This document shows, piece after piece, positions 40,605 to 51,482 of a stretch of DNA of 64,000 bases. A program made the position numbers and the translations under genes. Source of the stretch: Oegoconia quadripuncta. Taxonomy: Eukaryota; Arthropoda; Insecta; Lepidoptera; Autostichidae. How positions within the stretch are numbered: the first letter of the stretch is position 1; every line of letters begins with the position of its first letter. Location of the stretch: assembly GCA_949316235.1 (NCBI GenBank), contig OX438742.1, positions 38,074,853 through 38,138,852 of the forward strand. The letters run 5' to 3'. The notes beneath the pieces were generated by a model. That model worked only from the letters and a program-made list of their open reading frames with translations, was not told the origin of the DNA and did not search any database.

Positions 40605-43015
40605 GGCTGTGCCTCAACAGTGAGGACGTGTAAGGCTACGACAAAAACAGCACCAAAAACAGCTAAAGACAATGAACCCATCTCATTCTTCCCGTGGCTG
40701 CCGTTCAATAACCTCGACTGTTTCGCCTTGGTATGTGAGATGGCAAACGAGTCAACCTTTTAAACTTAATCCAATTACTTACCTGTGAAACACTTTGCTA
40801 GACTCTATGCAACAATTTAATTAATTCTAAAATTGAGTGGCTTGGAAAATATTTTTTTTTTGTTATTATTTTTTTAATTTATTTATTAATGCACCCACAG
40901 ATGTTGCACTAATACAGGCATAACTTAATAAATAAAATAAAAACTAAATGCACACCTAGGTCAATACAGCATGCACAATAAAAAATCCGAAGCCCTACTG
41001 GAAACTACACAAAGGAAAAAAATCTTTAGTTCAATAGTACTAGATTTTTTTATAGTTTAGCTTTAAGTTTCAACTCTTTATAGTATGCCACTATATTTAT
41101 AATAACAGTCTACTTAATCTGGAAACAGTAGAATTATAACCCTGCTCAGTTCTTCTGAGTTGGGGGGACATGAGTTTTATGAAGCCTGAGATTTATTAAA
41201 AAAAAGGCGACTTTGCAACAAAAACATCTGTGTATATTTAGAAAGCTGAGAATGAAATGTTCCAAGCATTTAATTTAAACGTTTGGAACACACAAACGCT
41301 TATTTTTAGCATATCTCTGTAACCACCCAATTGGGTTAGATTACATCAATCATGGCTCTAATAAGATTGAATAGTGCTACGAAAATCTCAAATAAACTCC
41401 ACCTCCGCTGTATGATTTTAACAATGACCTTTAGAATCAAAACACATAACTCTATAATTGTTGAATAAAATATTAAATTTCTTAAACTGAACTACGTCTA
41501 CGAGTTTAAAGACTTTATCCCAACAGCCACGAACCTTTACCTTGATTATTTAATTTAAAGTTAACCTGCCTTCATTAAATATTAAATTTTCCATGAAAAA
41601 TACGAAAAGGCTTTAATGAATAAATATGAAAAAGCTTGGCTAATTTATACAGAAAGGGCCTGAGGTATAAATATAAATTTTGTTTTCTTTTACAATAAAA
41701 TCTATTTAAATAGAGCAACTCATTCCCCCAGCCTTATGAGCTGATAAACTACGGTCCGTCTTAAAAATGTTTATTTACAAAATATTCTGTAATGTTTCTG
41801 ACCAAGCCTTGAAGCTTTTTGTCACAGGGTAGGCAGAATGATAAAATTTTGCTACTTACTTAAAAAGCATTTTTCGCAACTGTTTAGAATATTTTTCTGT
41901 ACATAGAATCAGCTGTCTTGACAATGCATTTCGAGAGTTGGCACTGCCTTTCTGCCTGTGTGTGAGGACACGCCAATGGTGATGAGTAAATTATATTGCC
42001 ACGTCGTTATTTAAATCTTCAAAATATATTGAGGCTCGAAATTGTGACAATTCTAATATCATTGTAAGGAGCGGTTACTATTAGACTGGTCATTTTGAGA
42101 ACTGGTTATTTTGAAGTATGGGTACCGTTTGATTGTTTAATTAAGAGTGTCTCCCGTCAGCCCATCGTTGCAACTTTTCTAGTTAGACTGCAAGTTTTAA
42201 GTATATCTTTATCGCTTTAAAATGAGAAATTGAAACTTCTTAAAAACCGGATGCGCTGTGAAAGGTTCTGAAGGAGCAAGTCCAGTGGACCGATGAATGT
42301 TCGTTGGGTCGTCTCCTCCAGTTCTGAAGAGCTGATGAAAGAAAGAAAATAAAAGAATGTATAATGTAAACCTATCTCATGACGCTAACAATCAGGTACA
42401 AGTATTACACAGACTGTCTTAATTAGCGAAGGGTACAACGGGATTGACAAGTCCCTTAGGACAAAAACCTCTAAATAAAGTATAGATTAAAAAAATTACC
42501 GAGTCAAGACACGTATAAAAAGTAAACATTGTGTGAACCCCTCCCGGGGTGGATTGTGAGTAAAGAGACCGACCGATTAATTCCCAACCCTAGTGTAATC
42601 CGCTAAATAGCCGATTATCCCTCGCCTAGATATATCTCAACAGCTAATTGATCGAGTAATTCTCGCAATTAATTAGACAGGATGATGATGCAATAGCCAC
42701 GAGGCGATTGAAAATGCTTGTAAATTTTTAATACTAATTGCATTTACCTTTATTTAATAATGATGATGCTTGTGAGTTATGTTTCAGCTATTATTTTGAA
42801 AATAACATGACGCAAATTACCTCCATGTTCTGCTCGCATAGGCGGGCTCCATTATTTTCGACCTTTCATTGGCTTACACAATCGCCTGATTGTAACAACT
42901 CCAGATTATTTTCTTTAAGGCTACTAAAAAAGAAAAGGTTTTCGTTAATAAGCCAAGGAATTTCGAATGATAAATTCACAAATTAGTTTCATTTCTCATT
43001 CATTCCTAACATATT
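40605..43015. other. No gene; two repeat remnants
   Basis: 41810-41985 is a second copy of repeat K (CACAGGGTAGGCAGAATGAT; TCGCAACTGTTTAGAATATT; TTGGCACTGCCTTTCTGCC). 41280-41345 (CACAAACGCTTATTTTTAGC, ATATCTCTGTAACCACC) recurs at 46850-46900. No coding frame above 82 codons is seen. Confidence 0.4.
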
Positions 43016-43176
43016 TAACCGCCTCCGTGGCTCATTGTAAACAACATAGGGTTTACGATTCGGAGGTCGCAGGTGCGATCCCCAGCGAGGTACATATTTA
43101 GTACTCGGTTTGGTTGGTGGTAGGGCATTTTAAATGTCCGCCTTGCTAGCTACCACCATCTTATCTACATCTGCTC
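43016..43176 (+). mobile_element. SINE-A, 5' half
   Basis: Head TAACCGCCTCCGTGGCTCAT, B box slightly altered (GGTGCGATCC), then the CGGTTTGGTTGGTGGTAGGG block, ending at TTATCTACATCTGC. Confidence 0.88.
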
Positions 43177-43499
43177 TTTTTGCGTCGGGGGTTAAAATAC
43201 CATTCCAGACGGTTAGAGTCTAGGGATGTGTCACACAGAAACTCGTTATAATTGTATTCAAAGCAGTTACTAAAATATTACAGAAAGCTATCAATACAAT
43301 AAATAACTTACGTTGATTTCACGAGAGTGCGAGGTTGTAACGAAACAACTTAATGTGCGGTCACTAAAACAGCGCGCAAGCCGACTGGTAACATGGCGGC
43401 TCGAATGCTAAACGACGTTCAACTTATCCAAGCTTATCCACGTACTGGTGTCATGCATATAATATTTGTGTTACGATAGGGAGCTACGATAATGAACGT
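43177..43499. other. GC-rich patch with ACATGGCGGC
   Basis: 43320-43420 is CpG-rich for this window and contains AACATGGCGGCTCG. That resembles the downstream promoter/start motif of some housekeeping genes, but the frame closes after 28 codons and no splice donor was established. Confidence 0.2.
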
Positions 43500-43600
43500 C
43501 CTCAAACTTTGTATTGAGTGAACATGTGCCATGGCCCATACATTCGCAAAAATGCAATGTGTGCATGAACGTGTACCGCTGAACCACCGACGCTCCCTAC
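43500..43600 (-). mobile_element. SINE-D, rearranged 5' fragment
   Basis: ACCGCTGAACCACCGACGCTC (43575-43595) is the reversed SINE-D head; ATGGCCCATAC (43531) is from its 3' domain. The rest is deleted or diverged. Confidence 0.5.
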
Positions 43601-44755
43601 ACAATACAATACAATAAGCCGAATTAATATATTTGTTTGTATTGCACACCCTCCGCGCGGAAGTGGGAGCGACAGGAATTCGGACACTGCAGATATGCTT
43701 TTCCTGTTTTGTATTATTTTTCGTCTCCGTATTGAGTTTTCGATGTTCGAAAGTCTCGATTTTTATTTAAATATTAACAGTGCAATATATGGTATAAACA
43801 AAAAAAAATACAATCTCTCTGCTGGTCTGCTGGAAGAAATTTCATTGTAGAAATAAGCAGAACCTGTTGTGTCGTCTCTATTATGTTGTATCTGTATGTC
43901 TTTTTTTTCTTGTGTGCAATAAATGATAAATAAATAAAAAATACAGAGATGAGGAAAACGCAAACGTAGAGGTTTTATAATAAGGACCTATTTTGAAAAT
44001 CAGCGCTGATACGACTGTCACAACAACACAAAGCTGAACTTGGTTCCCTTTTTCACAACTTCTGCTCGTGAAGTTTTAATTACCTGGGTAGGTAAGATGA
44101 TTTAGGGACAGTGTAACTTCCTTACATAATTTAATACTTTTAATTTTGTGTTTGTTTTGTCGAATCCTAAATTATAAAAGTACATAATTATAATGATCAA
44201 TGTGAACTCTTCCAACACTGTGACATAGACATACCAGCAGTAATGCTGCTCGTCTATAATAATATAACAATAATAATAATTAAAAAGAGCAACTTTTAAG
44301 TTTCTTGCACGTTCTTTGGAATCTTTGTAAATGAACTGTAAACGTGAACAACGAATTCACATATTATTTCCCTAATTGGAAAATTGAAGCGCGTAAAGTG
44401 CTAACTTCAACTAAGTTTAAGCAACCGAACACAACATATTTTTGTCAGCTGTTTTGCATCGTGAAATTGAATTACGAAATTTGTTATGTTGACATAAAAT
44501 GTTTTACACTCCTGTTTCATGCCCAGTTTGGAATGATGAAACCCCTTATGTACGGTTAGGTACAAAAGGGCGTGGATATCGTCAGCTCTTTCGATTTAGA
44601 CTTTTGCAAACACCTTTGTATTTATGGCAAATGTTGGTGTCGATTCGGATGCACACCAACCAAACTAAACTAAAACCAGTTTTGGAGTGGTGCCGTCGTA
44701 TCGTACTGTTCCAGGAAGAAAGAGACAGCATTCGACACCATTCAGTATTATTCTA
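43601..44755. other. No gene recognised
   Basis: Short frames (66-85 codons) on both strands carry no recognisable motifs. Confidence 0.3.
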
Positions 44756-44846
44756 ATAAATAAATAAAAAATAAAAAATATGTCTGACACTTACGCCAAT
44801 CATCTAGTCCCAAACTAAGCAAAATGTGTGCTATGGATACTAGATA
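44756..44846 (-). mobile_element. SINE-C, 3' tail fragment next to SINE-B
   Basis: CAATCATCTAGTCCCAAACT and ATGGATACTAGATA identify the SINE-C tail. On the minus strand it lies immediately downstream of the SINE-B tail. Confidence 0.8.
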
Positions 44847-44847
44847 A

Positions 44848-45058
44848 ATAAATAAATATCCTTAGACATACACACAGCGCCATCTAGTTCCACAGTAAGC
44901 AACTATATGCTTGTGTTGTGGATGCCAGATGGTTGATATAATACATAAATACATTTTTTTTGTAAATAAATACTTATTATAAATGAAAACATCCATAACT
45001 CGGGTACTCATGTCCGTATTCATCATACAAACATATGCCCCTAGCGGGATTCGAACCC
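44848..45058 (-). mobile_element. SINE-B without head
   Basis: TATCCTTAGACATACACACA, GCGCCATCTAGTTCCAC and GCGGGATTCGAACCC (B box) on plus. The A-box half is absent and CTCTCTCTC follows instead. Confidence 0.85.
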
Positions 45059-45184
45059 TCTCTCTCTCGATAACTCTCTACTCTCACCTAGACCACAATA
45101 TACGACGTCCCCTAGATCAGAACTTTAATGCCCTGTGGGGTAGACTGTGGTCCCCACCGGTCATTATAGGATTTTTAACGACAT

Positions 45185-45265
45185 AGAATTCTGGAGAGTA
45201 GAGAGATCCTTGGGGGAGGCCTTTGCCCAGCAGTGGACGTCTTTAGGCTGATATGATGATGCTGA
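45185..45265 (+). mobile_element. RTE-like 3' terminus
   Basis: TTGGGGGAGGCCTTTGCCCA, GCAGTGGACGTCTTTAGG, CTGATATGATGATG match the end of the copy at 50830-51085. Only the terminal block remains. Confidence 0.72.
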
Positions 45266-45351
45266 AATTTTCCCTTAGTCTTCGAAGAGCCGGCTTGGTT
45301 CTATTCCTTTACGTGCTGAAAGGACACAGCGCTGGTGTGCGTTATAGCTAA

Positions 45352-45568
45352 ACCTATTTGGTGTAGTGGTACGACCTATTTAGTGAAGTGGTTAGAAACT
45401 CTGACCACTATACCAAAAGGTCGCGGGTTCGAATCCCGCTAGGGGCATATATTTGTGTGAATGTATTTATGTAGTATATCAATCATCTAATATCCACAAC
45501 ACAAGCCTGTAGTTGCTTAATGTGGAACTAGGTGGCACTGTGTGTATGTCTAAGGATATTTATTTATT
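45352..45568 (+). mobile_element. SINE-B with duplicated head and core deletion
   Basis: AACCTATTTGGTGTAGTGG is followed at once by GACCTATTTAGTGAAGTGG, so the first 20 bp of the head are present twice. The B box GGTTCGAATCCCGC is intact, the core from ATGAATACGG to the A tract is deleted, and the 3' block AACTAGGTGGCACTGTGTG is present. Confidence 0.88.
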
Positions 45569-45569
45569 G

Positions 45570-46334
45570 GCGTGCGCGAGAAAGGGATTGAACGATATAG
45601 ATTTATGCAAATATGCACGCGATGGAGCAGGATGGAAGTCTGAGGACCTATCGCCCCTTAATGTTACTATAAAATATTATTTAAGTATACATTTACAAAT
45701 ATATACTATATTATAACAGCTCTGATTAACTCTACCAAGGAATCCGTCTCGGTGTAGATTCAATAGACTTAATTGAAATTTCTGCAGCGGCACTGGTCCG
45801 ATATCAAGCTAGAAGCAAGCATCTATTCGTAAATTTAATATCGTCGGCGTAATAACTAGTACATTCATAGCTCAGAAGGTACCTAGATATTTGCGAAATT
45901 AATTTTCTTTCAGATAACTGAGACGCCAAAACTAGGCTAAAAACCGACTCCTGTAAGTTTCCATTCAGTAAGTTTAACCAAATTTATATGGGACTATTCC
46001 GGTGGCAAACCCTATCAAATAAAAAAAAAAGACATATAAACGGCCGAATTCAGAACCTCCTCATTTTTGAAGTCGGTGGAAAATAAACAAAATCGGCGTT
46101 ACAATTGACGAAAATTTGGGTGAACACATATAAAAAAATATACACATACGGACGCACACAGAACCTTCTCCATTGTGGAGTCGGTTAAAAGTACAATAAA
46201 GAAACAAACCATCTCTTCTTGCCGTAAGTGGAACTTTCTAAAAACATCTATAGCTAAATTTGCACATTTTAAATGGCGATGGGCTCACAGTGTCACGTGT
46301 GCATTTTTGTATATTATTTCGAAAGCGAACCGTG
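45570..46334. other. No gene; repeat-like 3' block
   Basis: 46045-46085 (CCTCCTCATTTTTGAAGTCG) and 46150-46190 (CCTTCTCCATTGTGGAGTCG) are two similar blocks about 105 bp apart, a pattern known from lepidopteran repeats. No coding frame was recognised. Confidence 0.4.
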
Positions 46335-46510
46335 GATGTTGTTTCAAGCATTAAACTTTTTCCCTGAATCCTACAACCTTGAGATCTTCAAGAGCAGGGT
46401 GAATAGGCATCTACTGAGATAGCGTGCTTCATCTTCGGTCACATCGTCACTTCCCTTCAGGTGAGATTGGTCAATCACGCATCCAGTTAACCATTTAAAA
46501 AAAAAACTAT
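46335..46510 (+). mobile_element. LINE-L, last codons and 3' UTR
   Basis: The frame reads FPESYNLEIFKSRVNRHLLR then stop, matching the minus-strand copy at 10060-10150. The UTR contains TTCAGGTGAGATTGGTCAAT and ends in an A tract. It is 5'-truncated. Confidence 0.78.
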
Positions 46511-46843
46511 TTTTTTTTATGCACGACGGGTTCGTACTTGACCTCAATCACACCTGATGTTAAGTGAAGATAAGGCCGAAGGTGGAAGCGTACTGACCCG
46601 GAAACCCCAACACATTTGGGGGACTGGCTATCTTATCTCTGACAACCGGAACACAAAAATGCTATTAACATTGCTGCTTGGCGGCAGATTTAGATAAGAT
46701 GGTGGTAGCTAGCCAGGCGGACATTTAAAATGCCCTACCACCAACCAAACCGAGTAATTAAACATGTACCCCGCTGGGGATTGAACCCGCGACCTCCGAA
46801 TCGTAAACCCAATGTTGTTTACATTGAGCCACGGAGGCGGTTA
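46510..46843 (-). mobile_element. SINE-A, full length
   Basis: Complete from T tract (tail) to CCACGGAGGCGGTTA (head) with intact A- and B-box regions (GGTTCAATCC as B box). It lies directly against the LINE-L A tract. Confidence 0.92.
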
Positions 46844-46929
46844 TTTATGTTTTTTGAACACCAAAACGCTAATGTTTGGGATATCTCTGACCACCCCACT
46901 CGGGACAATCGTTAGGTATGTAAGTCAAT

Positions 46930-47125
46930 GACGACCACGAGCTTTTACGCTTCTCGAGTGCAGGGTCCAATTAGGTAGTCGAACCAACAGGAAAAAAGTT
47001 CATGTCGTCCGATCGGTAGGACAAAGGCAGTCGAACCACGTAGCCAGAGCCGATTTGTTTTGGTTCATTCTGTATTTAAAAAGTAATCTTAATTTATCCA
47101 ATGAGGGCGCCACTGGACGGAACAT
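46930..47125 (-). repeat. Repeat G
   Basis: CGAGCTTTTACGCTTCTCGA, GTGCAGG, TTCATTCTGTATTTAAAAAG and CCAATGAGGGCGCCACTGG; reversed relatives at 26885-27005 and 57690-57805. An insert of about 80 bp separates its halves here. Confidence 0.55.
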
Positions 47126-47499
47126 TTATCTGTCAGTCGGTATGTCCAAGTTATTACCGTTTCGTAAAGGAAATCATCTGTGTGAAAAGAAATGGCGCAA
47201 GAAACCTACAGAACCATCATTTATTATGAGAAGTTACGCTAAACACTTCTTTGTTACATACCTACCTAGCTACTATACGCTCATGTGCTTCTCTAGCCCT
47301 GTATTACTCGCTATTACATTAGGTTCCTCTATATGAAAGTGAGCGGGAAAGGCAACCATACGTCTCCCATTATACGTATAATTTTATGAGGATTCTATAT
47401 TTAGATATTCAAGGCCTATAGGACTGAATAACCGACGAAATCAAATTATTTCCTTTCTTTGACAACAAATATAAGAAGAAGCTCTTGACTGTTATATAC

Positions 47500-47910
47500 T
47501 AAATATCCGAAGAAAGTTTCGCCGATGAACGATTCTCCGATGCCGAGTACATTATGGGGTTTGATTTTATTAAACATTTTGGCCATGAACAAACACCGCA
47601 ATGTACATGATTACTGTATTTCAACTGTATATCATTCTGCCTCATAACCAGGCTTATAACCAACAAATTTTTCGAAAGGTCGAGTACATGCGAGGGTGCT
47701 GGGAAGCCGACCGCTTCCAACTCGTCGCTCTGAAAATCTATGGTCCAGACTTAGTTATATTCAGCAAAGGACGTTCTATAGCTGATATGATGGTGATTAA
47801 AACGAGCCAATATGACCATCGAAATCAAAATACCAACGAAAACCAACTCGTGAATAGTATTACTAGGTACGCTGCCTTGCAGCAGGCAGCGCTCTGTCCG
47901 CCATAAATGG
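47500..47910 (+). other. Region with unusual coding-like composition, frames conflicting
   Basis: One plus frame reads SEESFADERFSDAEYIMGFD then FIKHFGHEQTPQC up to about 47606. Another plus frame continues 47601-47906 (101 codons) with EYMRGCWEADRFQLVALKIY, YGPDLVIFSKGRSIADMMVI and an end at PP. This looks like one ancestral coding stretch with a frameshift. No family is recognised, so it could be a broken host exon or mobile-element gene. Confidence 0.3.
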
Positions 47911-48030
47911 TATAATAATTTAATTATTAAAAATGAAAACGTAAATCGGCCTATCGCACAATTTTTACAAAGAACTTATCATAGCTACTGAATACAATAG
48001 AAAACAACTATTAGCGCGTTTTAAAATACT

Positions 48031-48114
48031 CAGTACGCTTCCACCTTCCACTTCATCTTCACTTAACATCAGGTGTGATTGACGCCAAGAACCAACCCGT
48101 TGAGCATAAAAAAA
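48031..48114 (+). mobile_element. SINE-A, 3' tail fragment
   Basis: TCAGTACGCTTCCACCTTCC, CATCAGGTGTGATTGACG and a short A tract. Confidence 0.8.
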
Positions 48115-49199
48115 TCTGTTAATCATCTAGCTTTTTTTAGAACTTATTAAGAAACATTTTAAAAACACATGTGATAAAACACAAATTTTCAGTTTTCTCG
48201 GAGATATTGAAATATTTCGAAGAAGACCGTGGTCTACTTTTTCCCCGGATAAATAAAAAAAAACACCTACAAATAATAAAATATGTTTATTTCGGACAGT
48301 GGGATATTTTTTGTTAGTAACATTTTAATATCTTAAAAAACTATATTAGTAGAATACATTTTATTTAATATACATTAAACCTTGCGGCCCTGGATTCCAT
48401 GTGGTAAGAGTTCCAATGCCTGTATGTAGGACACTCCCATTTATCGCCCAATGTTTTTAAAACGCTGTTGGTGCTGCCCCTTCACGCGGTTCAACAGGGA
48501 TACTACTCTATAGCGTACAACGGCGTGAAAACCATCTGTTCATTCTCCGCAAACATACCTGACCTGATGAGCTACATAATCGAAGCAACCTCAACAGCAG
48601 CCTAAACCCGTCATTATATTGAACCTGTAGGGTATTCTACGTTTTTTGAGTGTACTTGACCGAAAGGCAGCACGTATAAAATTATTGACTTTTACCTTCT
48701 ACCTTATTTGTACATTTTGCAACGATATGTCATGTTCAATTTATTTAATTTTCACATGTGATTTAGGTCAAGTGCAATTTTTTTTATTTCGAAGCAATAT
48801 ATACGGAGAACTATTGTAGTGCACAAGCGTCACCAAATTTGAGTCAAATACAGTCAATTATTGCACTGCACAAGCAAAGCGTCCCTTCTACAGCCAGTTA
48901 AAGGGAGTTACGAGACGAGGCGTAGGTATCTCAATTGCCTCACTGCGTTTTTATTACGTGTTTTTATTGCTTAAGGTTCCAGTAGACATTCAAAATTTTC
49001 CTTTAAATAAAACAACCATTAAACGAAAACTATGTGCCAAAGGCATGTATTATAAAATTTCTGAATTAGCTATGTAGATAATAAGAATGCATGGACATGA
49101 ACCGCTCGGCAATACCCAGTATTCTTATTTTTATTTTTCTTTGTCGAATCATTAATTATATGAATTAATTGCATTTGTATTGATTTATTTTCAAAAAAG
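48115..49199. other. No gene recognised
   Basis: 48370-48640 is GC-richer with no supported frame and may be an old LINE piece. The rest is AT-rich. Confidence 0.3.
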
Positions 49200-49325
49200 C
49201 GACCCCTGAGTTTTGTTCGTTCTTCTCTGGGGACACTGCCTAGTAAATGAGCGATAATTGTATGTCATGACGATTTCAAATGTTATTCTTGTAACTTACG
49301 AAATATATAAAACATTTTTGAATTT
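49200..49325 (+). mobile_element. LINE 3' UTR with TTGAAT tail
   Basis: AAATATATAAAACATTTTTG followed by AATTTGAATTTATG looks like a non-LTR end with a TTGAAT-type repeat tail. No coding sequence remains. Confidence 0.4.
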
Positions 49326-49329
49326 GAAT

Positions 49330-49990
49330 TTATGTGTTTGCCTTTGTATTGGTACTATAGTAATGAAATTAATTATTGTGAATGCTGTACTGTTTCCAAT
49401 TCTGTATGACGATATGTGATTCTGATTACAGCTCCATGTAATTTTACTTTGCTAAAAATGTTGTGAGGTAAGTACATAACTTATTTCGCAACTTATTAGA
49501 GGTAATAAAGTGACATGTAACTGCCATCCAGAACGCTCGAGGTCTACCCTTATTACGTATTGTATGTGAGGGCCTGTATCCTGCCTTGTGAGATACAATA
49601 AAACGCCTAAGATAATTGTTGAATTTATTTATACATAGCTAATTCTACGACGTAGACAAAGTCTATTAATTATGTCGCAACCATTGGCTTAGGCTTCAAC
49701 CATTGGGTTGAATCAGCCTTTCAATTAGCTGCCCAGACTGCTGTAGCCAAAGCTAATAGTCCGACTCCTATATTAAACGGTGCATCACAACGCTGATTAC
49801 GCTGTGTTGATTACAACAGCGTGGAGAAGAAAAGAGAAAGATCTAAAACTAACTTTGTAATACTTTATTTACTAAGTTCATTTTTTAAGTCTACAATACC
49901 AATTTTATTTATTTATTTAGGGTATTTTAATTATTGTAAATGGTTCTGTGCAATGAAGAGTATTGTATTGTATTTTTTTCTTTTTTTTAG
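49330..49990. other. No gene established
   Basis: A possible 36-base exon-like segment lies at about 49432-49467, between a TCTGATTACAG acceptor-like and a GAGGTAAGTAC donor-like site, but has no coding support. The rest is unassigned. Confidence 0.25.
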
Positions 49991-50315
49991 GAGCGTCGGT
50001 GGCTCAGTGGACGTGACACAGTCTCCCAATTTGAGAGGTCCAGGTTCGATCCCCAGGCAGGCCATGTACCAATGAGTCTTTAAATTTAATTTAATTACTT
50101 ATGTGCATTTATACGACTGCTCTTAAACGGTGAAGTAAAACATCCTGAGGAAATCTACATGCCTGAGAAATTAAAATAATAAATTCGAAGTCATGTAAAG
50201 TCCCCAACCCGCATTGGACCAGCGTGGCGGACTATGGCCCATACTCCCTCAATATGAGGGAAGGTTCTATATCACTGCAGTGGGATGTTTACTGACTGAT
50301 GATGATTTTTTTTTT
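49991..50315 (+). mobile_element. SINE-D, full length
   Basis: Head GAGCGTCGGTGGCTCAGTGG, B box GGTTCGATCCCC, core GTACCAATGAGTCTTTAAAT, 3' domain CCAGCGTGGCGGACTATGGC and terminal GATGATGAT followed by a T run. Confidence 0.92.
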
Positions 50316-50410
50316 GAATATTTTGTTTTCTATAGGTACATTTGAGCCCCATTTGTGAAGAAAGAAATCTCATCGCAGTGCCTGGTCCACGTGTTGGGGT
50401 CTGCGATGAT

Positions 50411-50454
50411 TTTTGAGTCTTGACTCAAAAGACAAAGTCTTGACTTTGTCTTTT
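50411..50454. repeat. Two adjoining perfect palindromes
   Basis: 50411-50430 (TTTTGAGTC-TT-GACTCAAAA) and 50427-50454 (AAAAGACAAAGTC-TT-GACTTTGTCTTTT) share the bases AAAA. Arms are 9 and 13 bp, each with a two-base TT centre. Confidence 0.95.
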
Positions 50455-50829
50455 ATTAATGTAGATGAAGTCCAAATAGTGAGGATGAAGCTGTTGATTA
50501 TATTTTCCTTCAACAAATGGGGCTTAGTTTCAATTGTTATCGAAGTAGCATTTAAATTTATTTAGTTATGCAATATAACATTTCCTATTTAAATCACGCT
50601 TCTTGTAGTTGGGTAGTAAATAAGGTATCAATTTTTCAATTACATTGACAGGAAAGGGGACCAATATTGGACATTGAGAACAGATGATAAATCCACTAAA
50701 CAATCTACTGGTTTAACTTACTAAGAGACACGAGAGTTTTCAGCACTTTCGTAAGAAGTTTTTAAATAATTTCCATAACCACATCCACAAACTTTAGATA
50801 TTAAATAGCATGTTTATGTAAGCGAAACT

Positions 50830-51085
50830 ATGGGCCTCATAAGAATGCTCAAGGTCACCCATAGGGCAATGGGGAGAGCTATTCTCGGTGGCTCTTTGCG
50901 GGATCGAATCAGAAATAGCCCGAAGAACTGCCAAACTTAGGTGGCAGTGGGCGGGGCACATAGCTCGTAGGACCGACGGCCGTTGGGACGGAAAATTTCT
51001 CGAGTGGCGGGCAGATCATTGTGGAGGTCTTTGGGGAAGGCCTTTGTCCAGCAGTGGACGTCTGTCGGCTGACGATGATGAAGAA
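50830..51085 (+). pseudogene. RTE-like non-LTR C-terminus and 3' end
   Basis: The plus strand encodes TMGLIRMLKVTHRAMGRAIL, then GGSLRDRIRNSEIARRTAKL across a frame change near 50890, then RWQWAGHIARRTDGRWDGKF and LEWRA. This block order (LRDRIRN, LKWQWAGHIARR, GRW) is the C-terminal region of lepidopteran RTE-type elements as I recall them. It ends with GCAGTGGACGTCTGTCGGCT and GATGATGA. The protein is truncated and frameshifted. Confidence 0.78.
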
Positions 51086-51106
51086 GTTTACAAAGAATAT
51101 TCCCAG

Positions 51107-51235
51107 CTGGGTACATATTTAGTTCTGCGTTTGGTAGCTACTACAATCTAAGTCTGCTGCTAAGTGGCGATATTGATAGCAATGGTGTGTTCTAGCTGTT
51201 TGGGGATAAGATAGCCAAGCTCTCGAAAAAGGGGG
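51107..51235 (+). mobile_element. SINE-A, strongly diverged fragment
   Basis: GGGTACATATTTAG, GTAGCTACTACAATCTAAGT, CTGCTGCTAAG and GATAAGATAGCCAAGCTC follow family order with many substitutions. An old copy. Confidence 0.55.
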
Positions 51236-51480
51236 AGGTATCTAGTGGACGCGTTACCTCATAGGAAAAAAATAGCCATTATAATTCTTATTCTTTAATT
51301 ATTCCAACGCTAGTATCTGTGGACCACTGAAGTAAACCTATCCCTTGCCAACTTCTTAATATTATAGACAATATCAGAGGAAATCGTTGAATTAATGCTA
51401 TATCGTCAGTCACGCATCGCTGCAGAATCCATCATAACAATAAGTCCCAGAATAAAAAATACATATATAAAACAAGCTTT
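51236..51480. other. No gene recognised
   Basis: No supported feature. Confidence 0.25.
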
Positions 51481-51482
51481 TA

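Noticed and set aside
49432..49467. Exon-like segment between TTACAG and GTAAGT
   Set aside because: Splice-like motifs are frequent by chance in AT-rich DNA and there is no coding or conservation evidence.
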